A stretch of DNA of 64,000 bases from Stichopus chloronotus (GCA_021234535.1 CM037839.1:9425419-9489418), one strand, 5' to 3'. Shown: positions 42,766-57,139, counted from the first letter of the stretch. Program-made: numbers and translations. The notes: a model not told the origin generated them from the sequence alone.

Positions 42766-43003
42766 CAGGCCCGTGTCCGTGGAGAGAGAGAGAGAGAGGC
42801 GGGGGGGGGGGGGGTGATTCAGGGACTTCGGACGAGCCCCCCTCCACAAGAGGCTGGAGTTCCCCTAATCTATGATAGTAGGCCTATACGTTAACAACAT
42901 ATATAGTGAGTTTCAATTTGTTGGTCATATTTGTCCGGTAAAATGTTCCACTTGTGGTAAAAATCGACCCCGCCCCCTATTGAAAAAGCTACCTACGGGC
43001 CTG
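42766..43003. mobile_element. CAGGCCCGTA-ended miniature element, copy 1
   Basis: Begins CAGGCCCGTGTCCG and ends CTACGGGCCTG, which are inverted ends. TAAGG lies directly outside both ends (42761-42765 and 43004-43008), a possible 5-bp duplication; the 8-bp one expected for hAT is not seen. The inner part matches 63071-63280 in the same orientation, for example GTAAAATGTTCCACTTGTGG. No transposase frame is present. Confidence 0.75.
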
Positions 43004-43136
43004 TAAGGGCCCATGTACTGCCCGCACACATTGTGAACATAACCTTCATACGAGTGGACCGTAAGAGAAATTGCACGGCAACTTAACAATCGTCGATATC
43101 GTAGAGGGACACCGTATACGGCTCATGTGAGCTAGA

Positions 43137-43506
<370 letters not shown>

Positions 43507-44099
43507 GAGCTAGATATATGATCGGCAATGTTGAAAATACCTTCCGGAACATCAAAAAGTGATTGTGCTTTGTGATGTCATGCGTAGAACGGAGACGTGA
43601 CGAGGGAGAAGGAGGGGGGGGGGGGGAGTGGAGTCGTTTCAAAGACATAGGACCTGCCGGCCACTGGACCCTATCAGGTGGCATAATCCGCAACTGCGCC
43701 ATTGGCTTTGTTCCATTTATTACTCTGCCCTCTTAAAAATCAGCTTTGATCAGCAGGACAACCAACTGTACCGTTTTTGGTAAAACTTCGGTTTATTGGT
43801 TCAAATACCGTCTCTAGCTTAGTATCACCACCTGCCTGCTGTTTTAACGTACACAGTGTAAACGGGTATGAAAATTCTGCAGTCTTTTTTGTTGTTGTAA
43901 ATTATCAATTCACTATCTATGGCAGTCAAAAACCATTTCACAAAACATCGGATCCAGCATAACGTTTTCATACCGGGAGCACATACGTAAGTACGTGGCT
44001 GCTCATAGATATACATAGTAAACGTTCGCTGCCGATTAATGTGTCGAATGTTAGCCAAAAAAAAAAAAAGTCTCCACCACGCAGGGCCGCTAAGGGCCG

Positions 44100-44240
44100 T
44101 CGCAAAAGTGAAATGGCATCTGTGGAGTCTTGGAAGGGGATTTCTAGAGATCTACAGCTGCAGGGGGTATTTTCATCCGCACAATTTCTTTTACGCTTCG
44201 AGCTGGCTGATGGTGGCGCTCCGCTTACATAGTCTCCCAA
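44100..44240 (+). repeat. fragment of the GGTGGCGCTCCGCTTA repeat family
   Basis: Shares GATGGTGGCGCTCCGCTTA and the preceding GGAAGGGGATTTC...TTTTACGCTTCGAG blocks with the inside of the hAT-type element at 17630-18020 and with 61540-61719. No terminal repeats were found here, so it is probably a truncated copy. Confidence 0.6.
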
Positions 44241-46104
44241 CAATTCAAACTTGCATATCAGTGGTGATGGGTTCCACTGACATTAGCCATGCAAAGAACT
44301 CCAGGTTTTTCGTCACTGCTCACAAATCATCGCCATTTTCTTGCAAGTACAGACACATAGTTTAAGAGCAATGTTGATCATTTGTCCCGGCAACATATTT
44401 GATTGACCACATCTAGTTGAAAAGACTGACAACGGATCCAGAGGGCGTAGTGGTTGTTTGACAAGTAAGGAACTAAGATTTGAAGAGTTAAATGATCTTG
44501 TACGATAAGACTGCAGTGTTAGCTACACGACACGAACGTTTTACCAATTTATAAAGTTACCTTTCAGGCAAAATGTGAAAAATTCAATTATCTTTGATGG
44601 GTAACTGTAGATGTAGCTGAATTCGGTATACGGTAGCTATAGACCTGATAGTTATAGTCCAAATTTATGGCGCGATAACGCAAGAGAAAAGTTCGGTTGG
44701 TATATTAACTTTTGTAGGTTTTAATTCCAATAGTCCAACTTGCACTACGGAATGTAAGTGCTGTTTTGTGTACCGAATCAAGTCACTCTGCGGTGATAGC
44801 CAGATGCCATTTACATACTCACATTAACGGTTTCATTGTGACTTTTTAACTGAAAGCTATCATGCTTCCTTTTAATAATAAGTACGTTTACATCTCTTCT
44901 TTGAGCGATGTTTTATTCCTCCGTCTGAAACGCTCATGGTCTTCCTTTATAGGAACAAAACACCGTTATGAGCCAACGTTGCTTGTTATCGTAGTTGTTA
45001 TGTGGTCTTTTTGGCGATTCGTCTTACGGTTGCCATAGCAATTAGCATGAATTCACAAGTTGCCATATCCATAGGCTATACTCAAAATCAAATTGAAGAT
45101 TAAACCGTGACCGAGTTTTCCCTCCCAAGACAATAGGCTAGTTAAAACCATTGTTGTCAGTCATTATACTCCTGTGAATTGGCATGTTGCCAAATGTAAA
45201 ATGTGTAGAGGGCGAAAGTTGGGGTTTCTGGAGGAACTCGACGGGAAAAATGCTTTCCAGGATTGCTTATAATGACGTCACTGAATATCTAGTAAGCCCG
45301 AGGTGCATATATTGAACAGTTTTGTTAAATATTTGCACTTCTTTTTTTTTCCTATTATCCTTTCATTTCGATGCTTCAAATGCGAAGTTACATTCACATC
45401 TTCACCTGACCTAGTTGTTCTTGTATATGTATGCACGCTGTTTAGCATGGAAATGCCTGAATGTGATTAGCATTATCCTCGACATATTACACAAGATGCT
45501 TGGAAGGATTCATAATTTGTGAATCTAGTTACTTCACGGGGATTAAAATGATGAAATAGAAAAAGTGAATACAGGTTTTGAGTAACTGTATTGAAAAAAA
45601 AAAAAACGTTTCGTGATCTTTATGAGCAAGGGAAATAAATTCAAGCCTGAAGAAGGTATTTTCAACAGAAGTGTAACACCGTGTTACATTGCGTTGGGAA
45701 AACGCAGGTAAACACAGGATGCCCAGGCATGAATGACAATCGTTTGTAGAACCTGAGGTCAATTTACGACCGTTGTTTGCAGGACAATTAAAGGTTAGCT
45801 CAGCTCGTGCAATATATCTCTATATCAGTCTTTATCTTACAATGAAACACATGAACCAGGTGTGGCCAACCTTTTTGAATCAAGGGACCACATTGCTTGC
45901 ACAGGTTGCAAGAACGCCCTGTATATTATCCCTCTCTTTATACTATCCGGATGGTTGAAAAATAGTTGAAAAATCCTCTCCTGAAAACGTGTAACGAGTA
46001 AGACAATTGTAGGAACGAAGATGTAGTATACATGCAGATATGCTTACTGCAAAGCACACCACGCAAAAAAGTGAACCCCTCAAAAAAGTGAAAAATTGGT
46101 GCTA

Positions 46105-46200
46105 TCGGCATTTTTATTTATTTATTTATTTTAAACTTTATAAAAGAGGGTAAGACTCGGTTAGCCAAAGCTAATCTTCCTCGAGGCCCTTTGTACAGTG
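46105..46200 (-). mobile_element. LINE-like 3' end with AAATA tail
   Basis: Read on minus it runs GGCCTCGAGGAAGATTAGC, then TTTGGCTAACC, giving a stem-loop (TTAGC...GCTAA), then a short unique stretch and an AATAAATAAATAAATAAA tail. A 3' hairpin followed by such a tail is usual for L2/CR1-type LINEs in marine invertebrates. No reverse transcriptase sequence is left, so this is a strongly 5'-truncated copy. Confidence 0.6.
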
Positions 46201-46240
46201 TAAGAGACTTTAAAAGTTAGAAAAGAAATGAAAGAAATAT

Positions 46241-46627
46241 AAAACAATTCATAATTATGACATATAAATACAAACCGGTTGTAGAAGGAAAATTAAATGA
46301 AACGTATAACAAAAAAGTGCCAATATATACAACAGCATGGGACATGGAAAAAGGTTAAAGTACACGAAAGGTGAAAAAAAAAAGGCGGGGGGACTTCCAA
46401 GCAAATGAAAGGAAGCCATGTAAACTGTAAAAGGTTATCATAAAAATAAAAGGAAATCGCAAAACAACTCATACTTAAGACAAATAAATATAAACCAGTT
46501 ATATGAAACGTAAAAGAAACTAAAGAAGGCAAATATATACAACAGCATAAGACAAGGAAAAAAACACAAGAATTGATAAGTGAGGACTTCCATACATACA
46601 GTAAGAACTACGTGAATCATAAAAGGT
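46241..46627. repeat. diverged tandem duplication of about 200 bp
   Basis: Two adjacent segments share ordered blocks: AAAACAATTC / AAAACAACTC (46241 and 46461), ATATATACAACAGCAT (46323 and 46533) and GGACTTCC (46391 and 46584). Spacing shifts from 220 to 193 bases show indels between the copies. Confidence 0.7.
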
Positions 46628-47872
46628 ACATAAGACTAAGACAGTAAACAGTCAGTAAGAATATCATGAAATTTCCTTTATAAGAGCTTTAAAACGATTT
46701 AAATTAGTAGCTCTATAATGATACTAGGAAGATTGTTCCAATATGATGGGAGTAAAAGAATTTGGATAATATCTTTAACTAATTCCTCTTTCGTTTGTTT
46801 GTTTATTATTTTGTTTGTTCTCTTTCAGTTTAAAATTGTTTAAAATGGGATTTGGGGGCACATGATGACTCTTCCCGGGTCGCATTTGGCACGAGGGTTG
46901 GCCACCCCTGCCCCTGGACGATTTTACAGTAATTCAGTTACAGATAAAAATGACTGAGGAGTGTTTGCAAGAAGGTGTGGTTTGGGGGTGTAATTACTCC
47001 TCAACAAACGAAACAAACAAATAACAACAGGATAGCAAATAAATTTTATATATTTGCATCATCCCTATGATTAACTAGGCCTGGGCGACGCATTTTGTCT
47101 CAAATAATTTTTAAAGACATTCCTTACCTCACACGGACAAAGGCGAATATTAACACATTGAATGTCAGGACAAGTCTGTTATTCTACTACGATATGATGT
47201 ACATGAATGGACAAGTAACAAATGATACATACATTGATTTTTTTATTTCGACATTGAATTTCGAAAACGTTTGACACATTTACCCTGGAATTGTTGGATT
47301 CAAAAATTCTGTATTATATTTTAATTTTTATTTCTTTACTTACTTTATATTTCTTGTCCTTTTGTCAGGAGTCCATCGTTCTTTGACCTCCGGTCTCAAT
47401 GTGAACGGGAAATATGAAAAAGAACAAAGGGAAGTGGTCAGGGTATAGAGTTAGAGTATTGTAGTAAAATGCAAAATTAAGTCTTCTTTGATGTCTAAGT
47501 ACACACAAAACAATACTGAACTCGGCACTTTCACCAGTTAAAGAGATTAACCACTGAATAAAGGAAACTGATATTTCATAAAAATAAAAACCAGGAACAG
47601 TTTTCTGTCTTTATTGGTAAAAACAGTACTTGAATAGCATGTTCTGGTTGGAACTTATAAATTTGTAAATAAAAATGTAACTTCAAAACGGTGCATTGCA
47701 TAATCGTGAACTTGTGACGTCACCCAGACACAACTACATGAAATCCATTGTATCTTTATAATCTTGACTTTTTTAAATGGCTTCGATATAGTTTCAGAGG
47801 TGTGACATTAATTTCCACAATATTTTAAAGAAAGCACACGATACACTCACATCACATTAACACCGATGTCAA

Positions 47873-48142
47873 ATGCCAGGACTAAATGAGGGTTTCAATC
47901 CAAAGAAAAACCAAAAGACTTCTTGCAATAATTTGTCACAGTTACATGTTACTTTGGATAACCTTGATCCCCAACTGGAGATCTTCCTTGACCAGAGAAG
48001 TCTTTCTTCAAAACAGCAATATCTTGAGTTTAAGAACAAGATATCAATCATTGGCATGGCGTTGGAAAACTTGTCTGCAATGGAAAATTATTCTCTTTCG
48101 TCTAAGAACCCCCTTCAGTTGTCAGTAAAAATATGTCTTTAA
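47873..48142 (+). CDS. unresolved open frame of 89 codons
   Basis: An ATG-started frame in which the predicted protein has an even amino-acid mix and a helical look: LDNLDPQLEIFLDQRS, then EFKNKISIIGMALENLSAME. I recognise no family. There is a stop a few codons upstream, and no clear promoter, splice site or polyadenylation signal frames it. It may be a remnant of a larger gene, a single exon or chance. Confidence 0.15.
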   Translation: MPGLNEGFNPKKNQKTSCNNLSQLHVTLDNLDPQLEIFLDQRSLSSKQQYLEFKNKISIIGMALENLSAMENYSLSSKNPLQLSVKICL

Positions 48143-51100
48143 TATACGCTTTGCTGTAACTCGATAGAGCCACGGTGGAATTACGACGAACGGCGTCATA
48201 GCTGGACAAACAAGAATCACCGATAACATGGTTATCAGGGCGAGACGAATAGACCTCTGACAGTGACGAATGCCCATTCGTCATTTATTTATCACAATTC
48301 AAAGAGGAAAAATACCTGGACTGATATGAATCTCTATGATACTGTGGTATTTTGAATTTTGAATAGCATTTGGTTAGGTCCAGCGTCCAGCGTTTTGTAA
48401 GGCTATAAAGTGCTAGGCTCTTCAACGTCAACCTTGCCAAGATATGGTGACATTTCAACCATGGGTTGATTGGAGTCGTGTAAACCTCTTGTTTCTGCTT
48501 CTGTTTTGATAGGATGTTTCATACCATGCATTTAAAATTTTCGAAATGTTAAAAATGGATGGACTCGGATGTGTATGTAATAATTGACTAGTTTCCATTT
48601 GCTGGGGGGGGGGGGGGGGGAGCATAAAAGAGTCCATACTATGTCAAGTTACAGCTGCCATTTGTGATATATGTGTGTGAATGTGTGACCTAACACTCTT
48701 TGCAGATCTTGAGCGCATCAAATTGGTTATTTCGTCACGAATACGAAATTTCTCAAAAGGTCGCCAAGTTAATTTAATTATAATTATGTGAAGTGAGTTA
48801 GCTACAAAATGAAATGAGAATAAGCTAAAACGATATTTTTGCACAACATCTGTGATACTTACCAATACTTCCCTGAAAAATGATAAACCGGAAATAGACA
48901 GGAAAGATGGTAAATAAAGTGTTGAAAGGGCATATATCACTGACAATTGAGGGCGTTTTTAAATGAAAGCGTATTATTTTTCACTGCAGGCATTTCCAAC
49001 CCCATGTCGATATCTTGTTCCTAACTCACGATATTGTTGTTTGAAGAAAAACTTGTCTGGTCAAGAAAGAATTCCAACTGCCTCAAGGTCATCCAAAATG
49101 CCAGTGTAACAGTGGTAAAATATTGCAAGAATTCTTTGTTTTTATCTGAAATTGAAGCCCTCATTTAACTCCGAAATTTGACACGAGTGAAGATGTAGAT
49201 TGGTTACATTGTAGGTTTACCTTAAAACATTGTCGATAATAATAATAATAAAATAATATCTGTTAAGCGATCCTATCGGTTCTTTCAAGACAGTAAAGAT
49301 TATAAAGAAATACAACCGATATTCAAGTATAGGTGTGGCTGGGTGACATCACAAATTACCCATTAGGCAATATACCATTATGAAATAAATATTATAAAAG
49401 TCGTAACTTACGAACTGAACATGATATTGAGATATGATTTTAACCGATAAACGTGTAGAACATATTTTCCTTAATGCTATGGAGTTTCAATTTCCTTCAG
49501 GGACCAGTCTCATTAAGGTGATGAAGTCAAGAACAATGTCTTTGAAATGTCAGTGGTCTGTCTATGACAGAAAAGTAGTGCATTTAAAATACACCAAAAT
49601 AGCATACAGAGAACATTGCTTTAATCATTGTTGAACCATTCAGTCGTCACCAATGAACAACAGCAATACATTCATCTCCTAAAACATTATGACTAAGATC
49701 ACTTACGTGAGATTCAATTTATTCTTGAGCGACAAATAACGAATATGATTTCAGCCAATTTACAAGGGCTGAATGGAGAATGCGACTTACACTGGCATCC
49801 CTTGGGGATCGAAAGCCAGAACAGACAGCTTACCGGACGTGTTGAATGCATTTACCGAAATACACTTAAATATCCCCAAAGTGGCACCACACTGTTCTCC
49901 TCCTATGCCGGTTTTCGAACACTTCAGGGAAAGGAATTGAGAATTTGAATTAAAGCAGGATGTGCGACTTCATGAAAGGTAGTCTTTTCCGTTAATCATC
50001 CATAGATCTCTTTCTCTTTGATACCAACCAGGAGAACAACATCCACGCCACGTTGTTTAGGAGAAATTGAACTAATAACACTGTTAGTAAAGGTACAAAT
50101 AAAGCTTGATTTTTTTTGGTCAAATTCTTATGCAAAGACGGAAACGTTGTGGTTATGCTCAAGGAAATTCGCTACTTTTCCCCACAGTATACCGGTTCTG
50201 CTAAAATTCTATCCAATGTATTCAGAATTACTGTTTGGCAAACTGACAAAAGTCAAATCGCAAGGTCACAAGGCTGTTATAATGTTATGGGTTGGGTTAG
50301 GGTTCACTTTGGGGATACGTGGCCTTGTAAGTAGCCATTGAACTACCATACAGTAGGAGAAAGAGCATGCACTGACACACTTTGAAAGGCTGCTGCAGTG
50401 CCAACAGGAACGCCCACTATCTAGACAAAAAAAGCATTGAAAGTCTTTGAAATTTTTGCAGTTTTTCATATGTTTTCAGACAACTGTATGAACACGATAC
50501 GGTACTTTTTACAGCTTTTTACAACTGTTTCAAGTATAGCCAGTCCTTTGGCGTACTTCTGAAAAAAATTGTAGGAATGACATTACATCCTGCTTTAAGA
50601 GTACATTGAAGAGTAACATATACAGACGGCCTTTACAAAGCTCACATCGATTTTGTTCTTTTGTAGAGCGTACACTATGCAAAAGATAAAAAGAAAACTG
50701 AGGAACTACTGTTCCTTTTTTTAATTAAACACTCACGTCTACAAAGCCACTTGAAAGAATATTGGTTGGAAGGGCAAACTTAATTTACGTTCGACACTGA
50801 CAGATGTGGGACAAACTCCGTTCGGGCATTCTGGTGCTTTTTTTTTCCCTGTCTTTTTTCCTTTATTTTTCTCTGTAAGAGGACGGAAGTTACTCTTGAA
50901 GAGACCGGTTGGGAGGCTACTCATGACCCACTACATAGGACACTGATTCGAGAGTGTATCGCCCCTAGGTATGAAGGCCCAGCTGACGACGGGGAGTGAA
51001 TTAAATCGTGCAAGACTTTCAATAGGAGTTTTTAACCACTAAATATGATTATAGCAGACAGTTGGTGTGTGACCTAGCTACATGGATGGCTTTAAAAATG

Positions 51101-52009
51101 TAAAAAGATTCGATCTAGTTTTCGAAGCAATATGAATATTCATGTGGTAGTCTTTTCGAACATTTGAAGAAAAAAAAGCCAAACAGCAGAGATCTTTAAG
51201 TTAAAGGAACTCTGCAGTGTGCTGATTTTTAAAGTTATCTCGATAAGCATCTCGTCGATAGAAGCGGTCTCTGCAACTGCAAGAGAATGGAGTGGGGCAT
51301 GTTGTGACCAAGTAACACTTTGGGAAGAATGTTCCTAGATCTTTAAATCCTTTACGTTACCATAGTGACAAAATTAAACCAGACTTGCAAGAGAATTGTG
51401 TAAGTCCAATAATTAAAGTTAAGGCAAAACGAAAACAAAAACAAGAAGAATGCATGGGCCTATATCAACAAGTGAGCATATTACCATATAGACATACCCA
51501 GGGAAGAAAAGCGAAAAGAAAAAAGAAATCGCTCCTTATGTCCTATATACAGCTATGTGTTAGGCTGGCAATGCGATCTCTATGTAAAGGATTATATGAG
51601 TAATAATTCCAGAAGACCGTCTAAGACTGCAGCTTTATTTGAATCAACATCTACACAGAAAGTTACAATATTGCCGACAATTTGCGTCAATCGACACTTA
51701 GACTTTCTATGTGCTTGTTATTACATTCCGTTCCTGGTTGCTACGAAAATAGTAAAGTTAGTAGTAGCAGTGCTCAAATGTGTACCTTCTGATAGCATTA
51801 AGCCTAGGCTCTGTATACTACAGTATATACAACCCAGGAATTACGAAGTAAGTGTTTGACTGAAGATCGGTACATCCTTGAAGGTTTTTTAATTTACGGT
51901 CTGCAAAATGCCTGGGAGGAATCAAAGTAGATGGAGGTGCTGTGCTAAAAGTACACACGTACGCGTAACTGTGAGTACAGTCCTCTCTTGGAATCTGTGA
52001 GTCGTCGTG

Positions 52010-52265
52010 TACCGAAATCAGTAATCCTATCAATCTGTGTAAGTCGTTTTATCTTTCTTATAAGTGATTTATCTCATCAGCCTGATCTGTGAATAGTTGA
52101 GTTCATCATGTGAGTCGTATAACAGTATACACGTCGTCTCGCCAATTTGTGTGCCGTCTTATCAATCTACGAGTCTACAATTTATGATATGTGAGTGTTC
52201 TCTTCAGTCTGATCTACGAGTCGTCTGATCAATACGTGAGTCATTTTATCAATCTGTGGGTGGAC
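52010..52265. repeat. decayed minisatellite, about 20-bp unit
   Basis: Variants of ATCAATCTGTGAGTCGTTTT recur about ten times with substitutions and small indels, for example near 52031, 52167, 52229 and 52248. Confidence 0.6.
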
Positions 52266-55200
52266 TTCTCAGCAGTCTGCCCTTCTGAAAATTCTGACAC
52301 TTACAGGACGAACTCAAATATGTGGGTGCAGACTGTCGTCAGTACAAGTGATGTACTCCTTTCTCAGTCAAGTTTATATTAAATTACAGGGACCTTGGAA
52401 CTGACTCAATGAACAGCCCCCTAACTAGTGATTGAGTTATTTGTTCTCTATTACAGTTGATTGAATGCATACACACACGCACACATACACAGACACACAA
52501 CAAAAAAACAAACTATACTACGATTGAAAAATAACCGTACACAAGCACATTCATAAATTAAAGGGGAAATAAGGGTTTATTTTTACAATTTATTTCACTA
52601 CAATTTCCCACCGGTATCCTACAATGAGTTATAACTAACAAATATGATCAAGATTATCTCAAAACATGTGGACAATTTCGAGAAACGAGTCGTATTCGCA
52701 AAAATCTGTAAAGCACTCCGAAAGTCTGTAACATCCATATTTATCGAATCAAATATGAATATTCAATACTATCGCCTTTTCAAGGTATGAGGAGGTGTGA
52801 CTGAACAGTTTCATACGTAGCCTACGTGTGCTGTATGTATCATCAACTGTCACTAAACTCTTGTTTACTTAGCATTGCGCAATGCACGAACAGCAAGAGA
52901 ACCGTAAACATTCGGTTATGTTTATTCATATAGTCAGGTCAGTCTTGCGCTGAGATTGGTCATCGTATAGAGGAGGCTATCTTGTCTTGTACATGAACGT
53001 TTATTTTTTTTTTTTGTTCCCTGCAAATATTAAGAGTTCTCATTCAACGGTAATAAACGCAAATTACCGTTTCTTCTATACCTTCAAACACCTCCCCCAA
53101 CGTCTCTATATTTCGGTGAACAATCAGTTTAGAAAGAAAAATCAACTAAAGGTGAATTTTCTCAGTCAAACCCTGATTTCCCCTTTAACTGTAAACTGAA
53201 TTTCGAATACCTAGAAGCAACATTGTGACTACATACGAAAACACAAAACTTTCAAAAAATACTCAAATGACATCATTTTGAATGACTTTTTTCGGTTGAT
53301 GTGTTTATCCGTTAGCTAAGTTTATTGTTGGTCGTGTTAGTATATGTGATTGGCTACAGCGACAACGGAAAACTGTTTACGGTACGCCTAATCAAGCAAG
53401 TTGCCTAACTGAACTTCTAAAAATGTTAAAAGTTAAATTATCAAAGGATCCTTCATGAATATTGTTTTCCTTTGTATCTTTTTCTCATCAAAACGTTGCG
53501 CGCTACTTCCTCTTTACTTTGCGTATGTGTTTGTGTTTGCTTATTTTTCATTTCTCACGCACAAATTACCGTACGGTAGTACTTTTGTGACATCGTTTTC
53601 TTTTGTTTGTTGCGTAATCTCCAAATAAAGATCTCCGAACAGCAAATATACAATAATTTCACTATACGTACTACATCTCCATTACAATGTGCCCCTTGTG
53701 TATCAGCTAATTGCAATTTCTCTGCTTTCCAGGTATCGCAAACATTAATGTTTTAATAATCACGGCGGAGCGTGCAACCGGTTAACGTTAACGTGATACT
53801 TTCATGGCCTATTAAAGTCACTCTCGGAGGACACGTGACTCACACCGGATATTTCATTGTCGGCATGGCAACAATGACTTGGATTTGTGACCGATGGGAG
53901 GTGAGTGTAAAAGAGTATGGTCTCATTTTCTGAAACTACAATCTATCTATGTTTGGCAACCGAAGTGTGTCTGCTGAGTGAGGGTGAGAATGTGTGTGAG
54001 CATGTATGTGTGTATAGGGTGTGGGTATGTGGGACGTTTGCAAACACATATTACTATTCTTTTCACCGTCCAACAGAAGCTGAATTGAAGCCGCTACAAT
54101 CCCGTTTTTCCTACCACTAAAACACAGGATGAGTGTGGTATATATCCTGTTACCAACTTGTTTTTATCACCATATATGATTCTAACCATTGCGCTCATGT
54201 AACAAGAAATAACATGGTCAAGCAGACATGGGAAATGGGGCGTTTAAAGCATGGCTTCCGAAGAAAGGAAAATACTCTCTAGAACAAAGTAATAAACTTC
54301 AATAAAAAAGACTGTGATCAGGATCCACTCGAAAAGTAAAGGTAAAATTTAAAAAGCAAAAAAAAAAAAGGAAGAGTAAATTCACTCAAAATGGAGCGAT
54401 ATTTTTCATGAAATGAACTATCCCTCTTTTGGGGGATGATATTGCACTAGTCCATTCTGGATGAAATCCTGCACTCTTACTAAGAGTGCATGGCTTTGAA
54501 CACATTCTGCTTTGAGTGACTTTCGCTCTTCGTTTTCAGAAAACTGTACTTATTGTTAAATCATTCAGGCCCATCAATACACATCTACAAAAGCTTCATC
54601 TCCTGACAACATTATGCATAACATCAGTTACAGTAAATGTATCATATGAATTTAAAAAAAAAAAAAAAAGTTTGGGTGAACAATGATTATTAATGAGCAA
54701 CAAGTAACTGAATTTCTATCTGTGAGAGACTTATTTGCCTTGAGATGGAAGCCACCGCCTTTTCCTTTTTCGAATTCTGTGTTCGCAAATTACGGTTTGA
54801 AAAGAACCATTTTCTTCTGTAAAACAAACTCCTTACACCCCTTTAAGTGGGCTAGATTATCTTCAGTTGTATTTCAATATCGTGCGCGGTATCTTAATTG
54901 CCATGCCCATGGGCAAACATTTGCAATTGAGGAGGAAAGGTTTTCCAACTAATGTAGCCAGAAAACAGGATTTTTAGTGGCTTCGATTAATCATGATTTA
55001 CGGGCATGAGGAAAACATGCAAGCTACTAATCACGTGATGGATCAGAGGAAAAAATCCACTCAACTACAATTTGGGAGCCCCGACTGCAACCATTTCAAA
55101 GAAAAGATTTCAGAGAAAAAAAAAAATAAAACTTGCATTCCTTAAGATAAGAAATTTTACACGTGGTTTGATATCTCTCTGTGTTTACAAATTCGGACGG

Positions 55201-55320
55201 AGGCGTTTCTAAGAGGCGTCATATTGAACAGCGCTCCAGTATGTCAATAGTTGATCATCACTTTTCAGAGGTTAACAGCCACATTAATTATTCTTACTCC
55301 CCGGTTGGAAAACCCACTCA

Positions 55321-55544
55321 CGCACACACACACAACTTTGTTTTCCATTCATTCCGAGGACCTCATTGTGCTTTCTTTTGTTTTTTTTCTTCCTCAACCC
55401 GAACCTTAACAATAGACTGTCTATTGTTAATCTTGAGAGGACCGGACAAATCTATTGAATTTTCAACAGAGGACCTGAAATCTATTGTTTCGGTCCTCGA
55501 TCCCACCCGAAAACTAGGGCACACACTCACGCACAAACACACAG
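55321..55544 (+). repeat. dispersed repeat with CA-rich ends, copy 1
   Basis: This segment and the reverse complement of 58718-58928 match closely by eye over about 210 bases. Both begin and end in CA/TG microsatellite sequence and share GGACCTCATTGTGCTTTC and CGGTCCTCGATCCCACCCGA. Copy 1 has an extra AATAGACTGTCTATTGTTAA stretch in the middle. Element class unknown. Confidence 0.85.
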
Positions 55545-57139
55545 GTACTACAGATCGACTGACTCCCCTGATCTCTCTACCTACTTAATAATGTTGTGGA
55601 GAAAATGTGAAATTTTGAATTTTCCATGAATATTCACGCACGAATATTCATTATTTTTCATGAACAATTATTCTCTCTGACAATTCACACCCTGGGGGTA
55701 ATCATAATGAAGTAAGTTGTTATGGGGGTATGGGAACCTCGTTTGAGCTGGGTAGCACAGAATGTTTTCACAGGCTCTGTTTACTAAATACTATACTTTT
55801 TGCATCACAATAAGAAGAAAGGTCTAGCACATGTCGACCGGAAAGGTTCACTCAGCTCTGAGAAAGTGCCTTAAATGAGTCAAAAGAATGGCATCTCTGG
55901 TATATTTTATACAATCATCATCATTTCCAAGAGAATTGTAGGTGGAAGAGAGAAATTTCACTTCGACTTCCTAAAGGGACAGCCAATCACCAGTCTAACC
56001 TTCCTTCCCTTCTAGCTCAAAATCTACGTGGTCGGCATGCTAAAATTTAAAAGTGCAAAAGGCAACTCACGCCGTTAGGTACCGTATTACGTCATAGGTA
56101 GGAAATGCCTGACAAAAATGCCCACACCATGTAGGCAATGACCGACGCGCGCGGCTCTCAAAAGTCAGAATGAAAGTATAAGAACGTTTGATAATGAAAC
56201 ATGCACTGTTAAATGAAAAATTAAAAAAAAACTGAGATGTGCTGATCCTCATCACCAAATGTCACTTAAATGTGTTATTTACTTTTCAAGATATTGCAAT
56301 TTGAATGATACGCGTCAGTAATTCCATACAACATAGTGTACAAGGGTATTTGCATTCATGGAAATTAAAGGTAAGGAAAACCAAAGTACATTAAATTTCT
56401 GCTATACCAGGGATTATGCGACATCATATATAGTTCGACTTACCCAAGTCTGCTCACATTCGACTAAGGCAAAAATGGCAACACCCTTTTCGGATTTTCA
56501 AAAGTGCATAACTTGGAGAGGGAATAAATAGTTAACGTAGGATCTATGTACTTCACACCTGTACTTATACAATGTTTTGTTTATCGTCACTGCGAAAAAT
56601 ACTTATTTAATTATTGCGCTTACAACCGAGGGGAATATTTGATATTTGCATGCCTTGGGACAACTTAAAAAGATTTACAATCGTAATTAAAATAACATTC
56701 AATCTGTGGATTAGCAATTCACCGGAGGCATTATCAAACCAAGTAGCCCGTGCGAGTTTATATCATCTTAAATTTGTTTTTTTTTTTCTCCGTTAGTATG
56801 CACACGCCGCTGAACCAAGACCCTGTGAATAGATTAATTTTAAAGCAAGTTAATTTAGATGGAACGTAAACTTTCCACATCTCTTACCTACTTTAATAAG
56901 TTATGGACACGATTTTATTGTATCCTTATTCGTATCTTTATCTTCCTTTTGAGATAAATTTCCTCCATTCCCGTTTTTTTTTTCTTAGAAGTTTTCTCGG
57001 TCAAATTAACTCCCATTTGTAAAATGATACATTTTCTGTAACCTTTTAAACAAATGCTTTTCACTCACTCTCTCTCTCCCTTTTTTTTCTTCTTTTTAGT
57101 TTTAGTTGTAACAAGAGTGTTACCTTACCACCTTACAGG

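Larger units (their letters stand above)
45857..46910. mobile_element. hAT-like element bounded by CAGG(T/G)GTGGCCAACC ends
   Basis: The left end CAGGTGTGGCCAACC and the reverse complement of the right end, CAGGGGTGGCCAACC, differ at one base of 15. Such ends are typical of Charlie-like hAT elements. The bases outside do not match, so the target duplication is lost or the two ends come from different insertions. The 1,054 bp between them contain no transposase, but do contain a LINE-like tail and a tandem duplication. Confidence 0.55.

Noticed and set aside
45857..46910. Assigning a target-site duplication to this element
   Set aside because: Bases outside the two ends (ACATGAAC and CCCCTGGA) do not match, so no duplication is claimed.
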